This document shows, in pieces, positions 1 to 6,402 of a DNA stretch of 8,451 bases (positions are counted from its first letter, which is position 1; the number at the start of each line of letters is the position of its first letter). The notes under the pieces were generated by a model that was given only the letters and a program-made list of their open reading frames with translations, ran no database searches and was not told the origin of the DNA. Source of the stretch: an uncultured Chloroflexota bacterium (GTDB taxonomy: Bacteria > Chloroflexota > Limnocylindria > Limnocylindrales > Limnocylindraceae). The position numbers and the translations under genes are program-made. The stretch is taken from assembly GCA_903944295.1 (NCBI GenBank), contig CAJARA010000004.1, positions 1 to 8,451 of the forward strand. Direction: 5' to 3'.

Positions 1-60
1 GCAATCCTAGCGCGGCAACCGAGTGAACGGCTCGGTAACACTCGGTCCGGGTCTGCGTGA
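1..60 (+). CDS. Possible C-terminal tail of a plus-strand gene (partial)
   Basis: Frame 1 on the plus strand is open from the window edge for 19 codons (reading AILARQPSERLGNTRSGSA) and ends in TGA at 58-60, four bases before the minus-strand stop of the GNAT gene at 64-66. If real, it is the end of a gene that converges on the pdxS operon, mirroring the tight convergent pair at 7380/7386. Nineteen codons is far too short to exclude chance in GC-rich DNA, two minus-strand frames are also open here, and no family can be recognised. The stretch also contains an inverted repeat. Confidence 0.25.
   Translation, partial: AILARQPSERLGNTRSGSA
18..46. terminator. Inverted repeat downstream of the pdxS-pdxT-GNAT operon, possible terminator
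   Basis: ACCGAGTG (18-25) and CACTCGGT (39-46) form a perfect 8-bp stem around a 13-nt loop. A competing 6-bp stem, ACCGAG (18-23) with CTCGGT (31-36), shares the left arm. The repeat lies 18 nt beyond the stop of the last operon gene, where a terminator would be expected, but no T-tract follows on either strand, so it is not a canonical intrinsic terminator. It could instead be a protective 3' hairpin, or simply sequence within the end of a convergent gene. Confidence 0.3.
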
Positions 61-63
61 GAG

Positions 64-1101
64 TCAGCCGATCGCGGGGAGCATCCCTGGGGCGGTGACG
101 CGCGCTCGTGCATCACGCACGGCGAGGCGCAGATCACCAATCGCCGTAAAGCCTTGCGCCGTGAGCGCTGTGCCGAGTCCGGACTCGTAGCTGCGCACCA
201 CCGCGAGGACGCCGTTCTCGGCCGTCCCAACACGCGCCGCTCGGTCTCCAATCTCGGCGAGGCCCGCCTGAATGAGTGGCGCCGCATCGACGCCAGGGAG
301 GAGGCTGATGCGCAACGCGTGCGGGTGCTCCTCACCCCTCTCACGCGCCACGCCAAGATGCACCCACGCATCAATCTCGCCCGCGGCACCATCCAGCACA
401 AAGGTGCTCTGCTCCGCCAGTCGAAGGAGTGGCGTGATGCTCGCACGCGGTGCCCATGTTCCCGCGGCGGCGCGATCCCACTCCAGCGCGTCGATCAGCT
501 CCATCCGTGAGACAGCAGGGGGCGTAGTGGCTGACATCAGTTGCGCAATGCGAAGTGCATCACTCGGCTGCGCTGGACGGAGCACGGCGCGTGCAGCGCT
601 CGCAGGAGTTGCGGTACTCGGTGAACCCCCTTTGAGGAGGAAGAGTGTCTCGCGCGCATACGGTTGAAACCCAGCGCTCCCCAATAGCGTCAGCGTTGCC
701 GCATCTTCGGCGCAGGCAACATGCAGGCGCACGACTCCGTGTCGGCCCGCTTCGCGCGCAACGCGAGCGAGGAGTCGCGCACGCGCCGCATCATCTACCG
801 CATCCAGCTCAACAATCGTCCAGTCGCCGCGGTCGTCGCGCTCCACGCGTGCAAGCCCATCGGCAAACGCGCCGCGCTGGTGAATCCAAATAGAATCGGA
901 GGAACGGATCAGGCTGAGCGGCATGCGGAAGAGTTGATAGAGACTCAACGCGGCGGGGCCGAGCGGCAGGCCGAGCGAGCGCATCTCGCCGCTCCCCTCC
1001 TGCAGCGCGCGCTGTGCGCGCCGCGAAATCTCTACAAGTGCAGAAAGGTCTGTGATGCGTGCGAGTCGGACGCGCGGTGCACTCTCAGCGTTCGGTGACA
1101 C
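64..1101 (-). CDS. Tandem GNAT-like acetyltransferase protein, third gene of the pdxS operon
   Basis: A 345-residue protein with two GNAT-like halves. The first half (about 10-156) has the R.A...D start, a central strand around 93-100, the helix LLARVAREAGRHG (110-122) where the acetyl-CoA pyrophosphate loop would lie, and the typical closing GFQPYARETLFLL (144-156). A low-complexity Ser/Ala/Thr/Pro linker (158-171) leads to a more divergent second half (about 173-330) with LRPAQPSDALRIAQLMSATTP. No clean R/QxxGxG/A CoA-binding motif is visible in either half, so catalysis is uncertain. Start chosen: GTG at 1101-1099, three bases after the pdxT stop, with no earlier usable start outside pdxT and the next Met only at residue 40. 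The spacing implies cotranscription and translational coupling with pdxT. The substrate is unknown. I recall similar two-domain proteins in Chloroflexota, but I cannot check this here. Confidence 0.8.
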   Translation of the reverse strand: MSPNAESAPRVRLARITDLSALVEISRRAQRALQEGSGEMRSLGLPLGPAALSLYQLFRMPLSLIRSSDSIWIHQRGAFADGLARVERDDRGDWTIVELDAVDDAARARLLARVAREAGRHGVVRLHVACAEDAATLTLLGSAGFQPYARETLFLLKGGSPSTATPASAARAVLRPAQPSDALRIAQLMSATTPPAVSRMELIDALEWDRAAAGTWAPRASITPLLRLAEQSTFVLDGAAGEIDAWVHLGVARERGEEHPHALRISLLPGVDAAPLIQAGLAEIGDRAARVGTAENGVLAVVRSYESGLGTALTAQGFTAIGDLRLAVRDARARVTAPGMLPAIG

Positions 1102-1104
1102 GGA

Positions 1105-1731
1105 TCACCCGCGACGCGCTGTCGCCGCCTGCTCCACGAGCCAGCGATGCAGACGTGTTTCGCCGGCAATCTCCGGATGGAACGAGATTCCCACCACGTT
1201 CCCCTGTCGCGCCGCAACGATCTCGCCTCCTTCAAGTTGCGCCACTACGCTCGCCGCCGGCCCAACCCGCAGGATCTCCGGCGCACGAATAAAAACGGCG
1301 CGAAGCGTTGTAGGGCCGCCACTCGCCTTCAGGCTCTGCATCTTCAACTCCGTTTCAAATGAATCGAGTTGCCGACCGAATGCGTTGCGTCGCACCTCCA
1401 TATCGAGGAGTGAAAGCACGGGTTCATCGCCATCAGCAATCTTCGTTGCAAGCAGGATCGCGCCAGCGCAGGTGCCTAGGATCGGCGCGCCGCGTGTCGC
1501 AAGCGCCTTAATTGGTGCAACGAGACCCCAGCGCACATAAAGCTTGCGCATCGCCGTGCTCTCACCGCCCGGAAGGATGAGGCCATCCACGCCATCAAGA
1601 TCTGCAGGGAGGCGGATCTCTCGGCCAACAGCGCCGACCGCATCAAGTGTGTCGAGGTGTTCGCGGAAATCGCCTTGCACCGCCATCACGCCGATGACTG
1701 GTTGCCGTTTACGACGCAATGCGCCGGCCAT
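1105..1731 (-). CDS. pdxT: Pyridoxal 5'-phosphate synthase glutaminase subunit PdxT
   Basis: A 208-residue class I glutamine amidotransferase that hydrolyses glutamine and passes ammonia to PdxS in the cytosolic PLP synthase complex. Visible family signatures are AVQGDFREH (17-25), LPGGEST (53-59, oxyanion-hole region), the nucleophile Cys88 in GTCAG (86-90), RNAFGRQLDSFE, IRAP, and FHPEI with His185 and Glu187 completing the triad. Length is close to the usual 190-200; about ten basic residues (ALRRKRQ) extend the N terminus. The ATG at 1731 lies three bases after the pdxS stop, with no Shine-Dalgarno, so translation probably depends on coupling to pdxS. All catalytic residues are present, and the adjacent pdxS makes the assignment secure. 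Confidence 0.97.
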   Translation of the reverse strand: MAGALRRKRQPVIGVMAVQGDFREHLDTLDAVGAVGREIRLPADLDGVDGLILPGGESTAMRKLYVRWGLVAPIKALATRGAPILGTCAGAILLATKIADGDEPVLSLLDMEVRRNAFGRQLDSFETELKMQSLKASGGPTTLRAVFIRAPEILRVGPAASVVAQLEGGEIVAARQGNVVGISFHPEIAGETRLHRWLVEQAATARRG

Positions 1732-1734
1732 CAG

Positions 1735-2649
1735 TTACCAGCCGCGAGAGGAGAGTCGCTCCGCATCTGGGATCGTGCGCATCTCAATCCCCTTCATTGC
1801 TTCGTCCAGGCCCGCAGAGACTTCGGCCAAGATTGCAGGGTTCGCCCAGTGCGTTGTTGCCTGCACGATTGCGACCGCCGTCTCCGCTGGGCGCTTTGAC
1901 TTAAAGATGCCTGATCCAACAAAGACGCCATCTGCGCCGAGCCACATGGAGAGTGCTGCGTCGGCTGGCGTTGCAATGCCGCCAGCAACAAAGTTCACCA
2001 CTGGGAGTCGTCCCGCCTTTACGGTGAGCTTCACAAGCTCGTACGGCACACGCATCTCCTTGGCGGCGGCGCGCAGGCGCTTCTCGCTCTGTCCCTTCAG
2101 CGCCTCAATTTGCTCCTTGACCGTCCTAATGTGGCGCACCGCCTCAACAATGTTCCCCGTTCCTGCTTCGCCCTTGGTGCGCATCATCGCCGCGCCTTCG
2201 TTGATGCGACGGAGCGCTTCACCAAGATCCTTGCAGCCACAGACAAACGGGATGCGGAATTCATGCTTATTGATGTGGAATCGATCGTCCGCAGGCGTCA
2301 GCACTTCCGACTCATCAATGTAGTCAACGTTCAGCGCCTCAAGGATCTGCGCCTCCACGTGGTGACCGATGCGCGCCTTCGCCATAACGGGGATGGAGGT
2401 GACCGCCTGGATCCCCTTGATCATGTCGGGATCGCTCATGCGCGCCACGCCGCCATCACGTCGAATATCAGACGGGACGCGCTCCAGTGCCATGACCGCA
2501 ACGGCGCCCGCCTCTTCGGCAACCTTCGCCTCAGCCGGCGTCACCACATCCATGATCACGCCGCCCTTGAGCATCTGCGCGAGACCGCGCTTCGTTGCCC
2601 AGGTGGACTTGGCGACCTTCGCCGTTGCTGGTGCACTTCGCTTTGCCAT
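1735..2649 (-). CDS. pdxS: Pyridoxal 5'-phosphate synthase lyase subunit PdxS
   Basis: A 304-residue (beta/alpha)8-barrel protein that builds PLP from ribose 5-phosphate, glyceraldehyde 3-phosphate and ammonia delivered by PdxT (the DXP-independent pathway). Compared with the Bacillus subtilis protein as I remember it, the numbering is offset by ten. Asp34 in GGVIMDV, the Schiff-base Lys91 in PVMAKARIGH, and Lys159 in MRTKGEAGTGN are all present. Other invariant blocks are VAVMALERVPSDIR, DYIDESEVLTPAD, PFVCGC, FVAGGIATPADAA and GADGVFVGSGIF, and the protein ends in the usual RGW. The ATG at 2649 is preceded six bases upstream by a -10-like GAGAAT and by no Shine-Dalgarno sequence, suggesting a leaderless message. 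It is the first gene of the pdxS-pdxT-GNAT operon. Confidence 0.98.
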   Translation of the reverse strand: MAKRSAPATAKVAKSTWATKRGLAQMLKGGVIMDVVTPAEAKVAEEAGAVAVMALERVPSDIRRDGGVARMSDPDMIKGIQAVTSIPVMAKARIGHHVEAQILEALNVDYIDESEVLTPADDRFHINKHEFRIPFVCGCKDLGEALRRINEGAAMMRTKGEAGTGNIVEAVRHIRTVKEQIEALKGQSEKRLRAAAKEMRVPYELVKLTVKAGRLPVVNFVAGGIATPADAALSMWLGADGVFVGSGIFKSKRPAETAVAIVQATTHWANPAILAEVSAGLDEAMKGIEMRTIPDAERLSSRGW

Positions 2650-2655
2650 AGGGAG

Positions 2656-2661
2656 ATTCTC
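2656..2661 (-). promoter_or_regulatory. Putative -10 element of a leaderless pdxS promoter
   Basis: On the minus strand GAGAAT is preceded by TGA (an extended -10 TGN) and ends six bases before the pdxS ATG, so transcription would start at or next to the start codon. It deviates from TANNNT at the first base, making it the weakest of the five similar sites. No TTGACA-like -35 is visible; the expected -35 position coincides with the -10 of the opposite promoter. Confidence 0.5.
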
Positions 2662-2674
2662 TCACAGCCCCTGA

Positions 2675-2680
2675 TACCCT
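2675..2680 (+). promoter_or_regulatory. Putative -10 element of a leaderless glycosyltransferase promoter
   Basis: TACCCT preceded by TGA (extended -10, TGATACCCT at 2672-2680) ends exactly six bases before the ATG at 2687. No Shine-Dalgarno sequence lies between. The expected -35 region (about 2652-2657) overlaps the opposing pdxS -10 and has no good match to TTGACA. Confidence 0.6.
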
Positions 2681-2686
2681 TCCCGC

Positions 2687-3928
2687 ATGAAGCCGCTTCT
2701 GATCGCGATTGAGCCTGGCCCAACGCATGTCTTGCGTCGCGGATTTGACGGGCCCACGCTCCAGCACGGCGTGGGGCACTGGACTGAGGCGGTTGAGCGG
2801 TTCGGTGCGGCCTGGCCTGGGGAGACCCTCCTTGTCGGCAACGCCGCCCCTGGCAACCTCATCGGAATCGATCGTTTCCGCTCAACCGATGGGGTTCTGG
2901 AAGATGAAGAGCGCCCACTTTGGCTAAAGGCCAGAAGTCGATTCGTTCGGCTGCTCGACCCACTTCTCGCTGGACCAATCGGATCGGGGCTTGTACAAGA
3001 CGAGTGGGACGGAACCGTCAACCCTTCGCTCGCCTCGCTTCTCGTTGAAGAGGTTCGCTCTCATAACGACGTAACGATCTTCATCCCCACAGCGATCCCC
3101 GTCACTGCAGAAACCGTGATCCGAAACATTGCGACCCTTCAAGACGCATCTGGGCTAAGTGGAAGGCTCAGACTGCGGATTCGATTCAGCTCTCAAGGGC
3201 ACGAGCGACGTGGGCTCGACCCGCGATACTTTGCGCTGCAGCTGAAACGTTGGAGCGAACGGACAGGAGCGATTGATCTTCAGTTCGGGACGGAGGTTGA
3301 ATCGATGGCTCAGCGCTATTCCGAAGCCTCTGGGCTAGACGTTGCATGGGTGCCGTGGCCGAGCGAGGTGACCAACTGCGCACCGAACGTTCCAGGTAGA
3401 GACCGCGCAGCAGCGCCACATGTCTACATCTATGCAAGTCGACCAGAGCAAGGGAGCGGGCAGAGCGAAGCGATCGTTCGGTCGATACAGCGGCTTCACA
3501 TTGACGGGTTGCGCGTCACCATTCAGATCGGAACAAAAGGTCGATCCGATGCAGCCCAAATGATTCAGCGTATTGAGGCGATGGAGAACCTTACGTTGAG
3601 CAAGAGTGGACTTCATCCAGCAGAGCTCCATGCCCAGTTTGCTGATGCTGCGGTCATCGTCCTCCCGTATGACGTACGCAGATACAAGGGGCGTGGGTCT
3701 GCACTGATGTGGGGGGCACTCGATCACGGCATCCCACTGATCGCCCCCGCTGGGACAGGGTTCGGGGACGACATTGCGCGCCACGGTATAGGCGTCACGT
3801 TCACGCATCAACGGGAGATCCCTGAGCTCGTTCAGCAGATCCTGAACGAGCCACATCGGTTCACCGACGCGATTACGCGCTATCAAACGCACCGTGCGGC
3901 GGCGGTGCACAGGTTCTTCAGCGAGTGA
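2687..3928 (+). CDS. GT-B-fold glycosyltransferase-like protein, substrate unknown
   Basis: A 413-residue protein. The C-terminal third looks like the donor-binding half of a GT-B glycosyltransferase: PHVYIYASRP (244-253) followed by helices, an LPYD strand end (326-329), then Y333, K334, R336, G337, S338, and ALDHGIPLIAPAGTGFG (344-360), which resembles the sugar-nucleotide loop of GT4-like enzymes. The usual EX7E glutamates are not seen; their positions appear to hold Lys334 and Trp342/Gly343. The N-terminal 240 residues match nothing I recognise beyond a possible Rossmann-like segment (DVTIFIPTAIPVTAETV, 128-144). There are no obvious membrane segments or signal peptide, so it is probably cytosolic. 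The start is supported by the TACCCT element six bases upstream. It is divergent from pdxS, and MOSC follows after 24 nt. A role in cell-surface glycan or glycolipid assembly is inference only. Confidence 0.7.
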   Translation: MKPLLIAIEPGPTHVLRRGFDGPTLQHGVGHWTEAVERFGAAWPGETLLVGNAAPGNLIGIDRFRSTDGVLEDEERPLWLKARSRFVRLLDPLLAGPIGSGLVQDEWDGTVNPSLASLLVEEVRSHNDVTIFIPTAIPVTAETVIRNIATLQDASGLSGRLRLRIRFSSQGHERRGLDPRYFALQLKRWSERTGAIDLQFGTEVESMAQRYSEASGLDVAWVPWPSEVTNCAPNVPGRDRAAAPHVYIYASRPEQGSGQSEAIVRSIQRLHIDGLRVTIQIGTKGRSDAAQMIQRIEAMENLTLSKSGLHPAELHAQFADAAVIVLPYDVRRYKGRGSALMWGALDHGIPLIAPAGTGFGDDIARHGIGVTFTHQREIPELVQQILNEPHRFTDAITRYQTHRAAAVHRFFSE

Positions 3929-3939
3929 GCTGCGTCGCG

Positions 3940-3945
3940 TAAGAT
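3940..3945 (+). promoter_or_regulatory. Putative -10 element of a leaderless MOSC-operon promoter
   Basis: TAAGAT lies in the 24-nt gap after the glycosyltransferase stop and ends seven bases before the MOSC ATG at 3953. No Shine-Dalgarno precedes the ATG. It lacks an upstream TGN, and only a poor -35 (TTCAGC at 3917-3922, 17-nt spacer) is present. It would drive MOSC-HNH-cca independently of the upstream gene. Confidence 0.55.
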
Positions 3946-3952
3946 CACCGCT

Positions 3953-4549
3953 ATGAGTGAGACGCCAGCGCCAGCGGAGGGGGACCAGGAGGGTCGGATT
4001 GACGACCTTGCCGCAGGGCGGCGAGAGGTCGCACGGCTCACCGCGGGGAGCCGCGGCCAGATCGCCAGCATTAATGTGTCGCACCCCGGTGGCGTTCCGA
4101 AGCGACCGATTGATCGCACCCTCATTACAACGCGTGGCTTGATTGGCGATGGTCAGCGCACCAATGAGCCGGTGCACGGTGGACCAGAGAAGGCGGTCTG
4201 CCTGTTTGGCGTAGAACAGATTCGTCGCGTCAACGCCGATGGCCATCACCTCTATCCAGGCGCCATTGGCGAAAATCTCACGTTGAGCGGGCTCGACCTT
4301 GGCGGACTGGCGAGTGGCGATCAACTCCGCATCGGCGACCCTGCCAGCGGGCCAATCATCCAACTGAGTGATCCGGCCGCCCCCTGCAAGAACATCGCGG
4401 GGAGCTTCGAAGATTGGCGGATTGCGCGGGTCAGCCATAAGGTGCGCCCCGAGGACAGCCGCTGGTACGCACGGGTGTTGCGCGAGGGGCCCGTGGTTTC
4501 GGGCGACCCGATTGAACTGCTCGGCGCGGCTGATACGATCGGGCGATGA
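3953..4549 (+). CDS. MOSC domain-containing protein
   Basis: A 198-residue protein whose core (about 35-195) is a MOSC domain, the beta-rich fold shared with the C terminus of molybdenum cofactor sulfurases and with YiiM-type proteins. Diagnostic segments are HGGPEKAVCLF (75-85), YPGAIGENLT (101-110), SGDQLRIGD (121-129), the conserved Cys145 in APCKNI, proposed in this family to carry sulfur or contact the cofactor, and WYARVLREGPVVSGD near the end. No MOSC_N beta-barrel domain is present, so it is a standalone type. The first 34 residues are acidic then basic and unlike the family; the TAAGAT element seven bases upstream nevertheless supports this ATG. Its TGA overlaps the HNH ATG by four bases (ATGA, 4546-4549). 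The substrate, possibly an N-hydroxylated compound as for relatives, cannot be deduced. Confidence 0.9.
   Translation: MSETPAPAEGDQEGRIDDLAAGRREVARLTAGSRGQIASINVSHPGGVPKRPIDRTLITTRGLIGDGQRTNEPVHGGPEKAVCLFGVEQIRRVNADGHHLYPGAIGENLTLSGLDLGGLASGDQLRIGDPASGPIIQLSDPAAPCKNIAGSFEDWRIARVSHKVRPEDSRWYARVLREGPVVSGDPIELLGAADTIGR
4512..4539 (+). promoter_or_regulatory. Putative internal promoter for HNH-cca inside the MOSC gene
   Basis: TTGAAC (4512-4517) is separated by 16 nt from TACGAT (4534-4539), which has the extended -10 TGA immediately before it. The -10 ends six bases before the HNH ATG at 4546. This is the best complete promoter match in the window, although it lies within coding sequence for the last MOSC residues, so part of the pattern may reflect codon choice. 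If active, it would give a leaderless HNH-cca transcript besides read-through from MOSC. Confidence 0.55.
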
Positions 4550-5079
4550 GCAGCGAGGTCCTCGTCTTAAATCAAGACTACGAGCCGTTGAACGTCTCGT
4601 CCCTCCCCCGCGCCTTCCGACTGGTTCTCGGTGGCAAGGCGGAGATTCTCGCCGAAGGAGAGCCGATCCGCAGCGCTTCGCGCAGTTGGACCGCGCCATC
4701 CGTTGTGCGACTCCGACATCGCGTCCGACGCCCGCGTCCACGCGCCAAGCTGAGCCGCAAGGAGATCTTCGCGCGCGACAAGCACGCCTGCCAGTACTGC
4801 GGTCGCGCCGGCGTCTCACTCACCATTGATCACGTTGTCCCGAAGAGTCGCGGGGGCGACTCATGGTCGTGGGAGAACCTGGTGACCGCCTGCATGTCGT
4901 GCAATCACCGCAAGGGCGACCGACTCCCAGAGGCGGCCGGCCTGCAGCTGCGCCGTCGACCCTACGAGCCGCGCTGCGATGTCTACGCGATCTTCCTCCC
5001 CTACCTCCGCCACGATGCCTACTCTGCGTGGCGCGACTTCCTCTTCATTGGAGAGGGCGCGGCGGCGAGCGGCGCGTGA
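4546..5079 (+). CDS. HNH endonuclease family protein
   Basis: A 177-residue protein. The N-terminal module begins with the family hallmark VLVLNQDYEPLNV (5-17) and includes RAFRLVLGGKAEIL (22-35) and SVVRLRHRVRRP (52-63). The C-terminal HNH nuclease (about 70-126) has zinc-binding pairs Cys82/Cys85 and Cys116/Cys119 and the beta-beta-alpha metal site: Asp95-His96 (IDHVVPKSRGG), Asn111 (WENLVTAC), and Asn120/His121/Lys123 (CNHRKGDR). All expected residues are present, so it is probably an active metal-dependent nuclease. Its biological substrate is not established; such stand-alone HNH proteins are common in Actinobacteria, Cyanobacteria and Chloroflexota, usually without a methylase, and none is seen here. 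It overlaps MOSC by ATGA and cca by GTGA, so it is tightly coupled to both. Confidence 0.92.
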   Translation: MSSEVLVLNQDYEPLNVSSLPRAFRLVLGGKAEILAEGEPIRSASRSWTAPSVVRLRHRVRRPRPRAKLSRKEIFARDKHACQYCGRAGVSLTIDHVVPKSRGGDSWSWENLVTACMSCNHRKGDRLPEAAGLQLRRRPYEPRCDVYAIFLPYLRHDAYSAWRDFLFIGEGAAASGA

Positions 5080-6380
5080 GCCACGAGGCGGCACTTCGCG
5101 CCGCCGTTCCAGAAGATGTGGCGCAACTTATGGGTCAGCTCCGCGCGGGGGGCTTTGCCGCATACGTTGTTGGCGGCGCCGTTCGAGACACACTTGCCGG
5201 CCGAACGCCAGCCGACTGGGATCTAGCCACAGACGCCACACCTGATCAGCTGCGCGGCGCCTTTCCTGACGCGCAGTATGAGAATCGATTCGGCACCGTA
5301 GGGATCCCAACGTCTGTGGGAGTGCGCGAAGTGACCACCTTCCGCGCCGATGGGCCGAGTAGTGACGCACGTCGCCCTGATGCGATCACCTTCCTTGGCG
5401 CAATCGAAGGCGACCTTGCACGACGCGACTTCACCATCAATGCGATGGCGTTCGGCGTCCCCTCTGGTGCGCACGGCGATCCTGTGACCTCTGGGTCACT
5501 TGTTGATCCGTTCGGTGGCGCGTCAGACCTTGCCGCCGGACTACTCCGTGCGGTAGGCGATGCAGGTGAGCGCTTCCGTGAGGACGCGCTGCGTATGCTC
5601 CGCGCCGCGCGCTTTGCGACGCGCTTTGATTTAATGATTGAACCGGCAACAGCGGCGGCGATACGCCGTGACGCTGGGCTCGTCGCCACGCTCTCTGGTG
5701 AACGGATCGGCGCTGAGATTGACGGGATCCTCGTCGCAGAGAACCCAGCACCTGGATTAGCGGCGCTCTTTGAACTCGGTCTCACGGCGCAGATTGCGCC
5801 GGAGCTGCACGCCGCATGGGTTACTGAGCTCCCTACCCGCGTCGCTGCGATTGGCGCGACCGGAAGCCCCGATGCGCCCGATCCGATCGGCAGGCTTGCC
5901 GAACTTCTTGCAGTCATTACAGATGATGCGGTGGTCGAGAAGATCCTGACCTCGTGGCGGAGGCCGCGCGCCACGCTGCATGCAGTGGCCGCGCTCCGCG
6001 CAACCGATCGCAGCGCTGCAGCTGCCGAACGCGGTGAGGCTGATGCCGCGGCGTATCGCATCGCCACAGCGGCGCAGAGTGGTGACCCGCGCGATGCCGC
6101 TCGACAACTACGTCGCCGCATTGCAGCGGGTCGCGCCACTCCAGCCGCCGCCGCACTCCTTGCGCTCTGTGAACGCGCCGATGAGCAGCAGCTCCCCGCT
6201 CTCCTAGGCGACCTTGCCGCGGATGGAGCGGAGATCATCGCAGCGATCAACGAGCAGCCCGGCGCCTGGGTGAAGCCACTCCTTGAGGAACTGCTACAAG
6301 GGGTTGCACATGGGCGGGTAGAGAATCGCCACGACGCACTCGTCGCCGCAGCGAAGCAGCTCCGCGAGAAGCAGCGATAG
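5076..6380 (+). CDS. cca: Class II tRNA nucleotidyltransferase (CCA-adding enzyme)
   Basis: A 434-residue cytosolic enzyme that adds or repairs the 3'-CCA of tRNA. Motifs in order: GGAVRD (33-38); the catalytic carboxylates in DWDLAT (Asp47, Asp49); a flexible-loop segment with FRADG...ARRPDAITF (89-106); RRDFTINAMA (116-125); LVDPFGG (142-148); the nucleotide-template motif EDxxR (Glu169, Asp170, Arg173) in RFREDALRMLRAARFA; and SGERIGAE (207-214). The flexible loop, missing from A-adding-only enzymes, and the INAMA motif point to a CCA- or CC-adding enzyme rather than poly(A) polymerase. The C-terminal helical half ends with a PGAWVKPLLEELLQ..N block typical of the tRNA-binding tail. No HD domain. 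Start chosen: the GTG at 5076 overlapping the HNH stop (GTGA). The open frame runs further upstream to 4863, but that part overlaps the HNH gene and lacks family similarity. Confidence 0.93.
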   Translation: MSHEAALRAAVPEDVAQLMGQLRAGGFAAYVVGGAVRDTLAGRTPADWDLATDATPDQLRGAFPDAQYENRFGTVGIPTSVGVREVTTFRADGPSSDARRPDAITFLGAIEGDLARRDFTINAMAFGVPSGAHGDPVTSGSLVDPFGGASDLAAGLLRAVGDAGERFREDALRMLRAARFATRFDLMIEPATAAAIRRDAGLVATLSGERIGAEIDGILVAENPAPGLAALFELGLTAQIAPELHAAWVTELPTRVAAIGATGSPDAPDPIGRLAELLAVITDDAVVEKILTSWRRPRATLHAVAALRATDRSAAAAERGEADAAAYRIATAAQSGDPRDAARQLRRRIAAGRATPAAAALLALCERADEQQLPALLGDLAADGAEIIAAINEQPGAWVKPLLEELLQGVAHGRVENRHDALVAAAKQLREKQR

Positions 6381-6386
6381 CAACTC

Positions 6387-6402
6387 AGCGCAGCGCTAGA
6401 AT
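6387..6402 (+). promoter_or_regulatory. Putative leaderless galE promoter with adjoining short palindrome
   Basis: TAGAAT (6397-6402) ends exactly six bases before the galE ATG at 6409, in the 28-nt gap after cca, with no Shine-Dalgarno and no recognisable -35. Immediately upstream and sharing its first T is a perfect short inverted repeat AGCGC-A-GCGCT (6387-6397). The palindrome could be an operator, but an 11-bp GC-rich repeat arises easily by chance. Confidence 0.55.

Noticed and set aside
1..63. Resemblance of a GTGAACGGCTCGGTAACA segment to part of a structured RNA such as RNase P RNA
   Set aside because: I could not align the surrounding bases to conserved RNase P, SRP RNA or tmRNA cores, and only 63 nt are available.
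1544..2323. Plus-strand open frame (259 codons) across pdxT and pdxS
   Set aside because: It is antisense to two certain genes and has low-complexity Ser/Arg/Pro content and no family resemblance.
2650..2686. PLP-responsive riboswitch or long leader before pdxS
   Set aside because: Only 37 bp separate the divergent starts, and both -10 elements fill it, leaving no room for a structured leader.
3335..4819. Long minus-strand open frame (494 codons) opposite glycosyltransferase, MOSC and HNH
   Set aside because: It spans three recognisable plus-strand genes, has Arg/Cys/Ser-rich composition with no domain, and is the expected antisense artefact of GC-rich codon usage.
4863..5075. Upstream extension of the cca reading frame
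   Set aside because: These 71 codons overlap the HNH motif-coding region in another frame and are Arg/Pro-rich; the GTGA junction at 5076 fits the family's usual N terminus.
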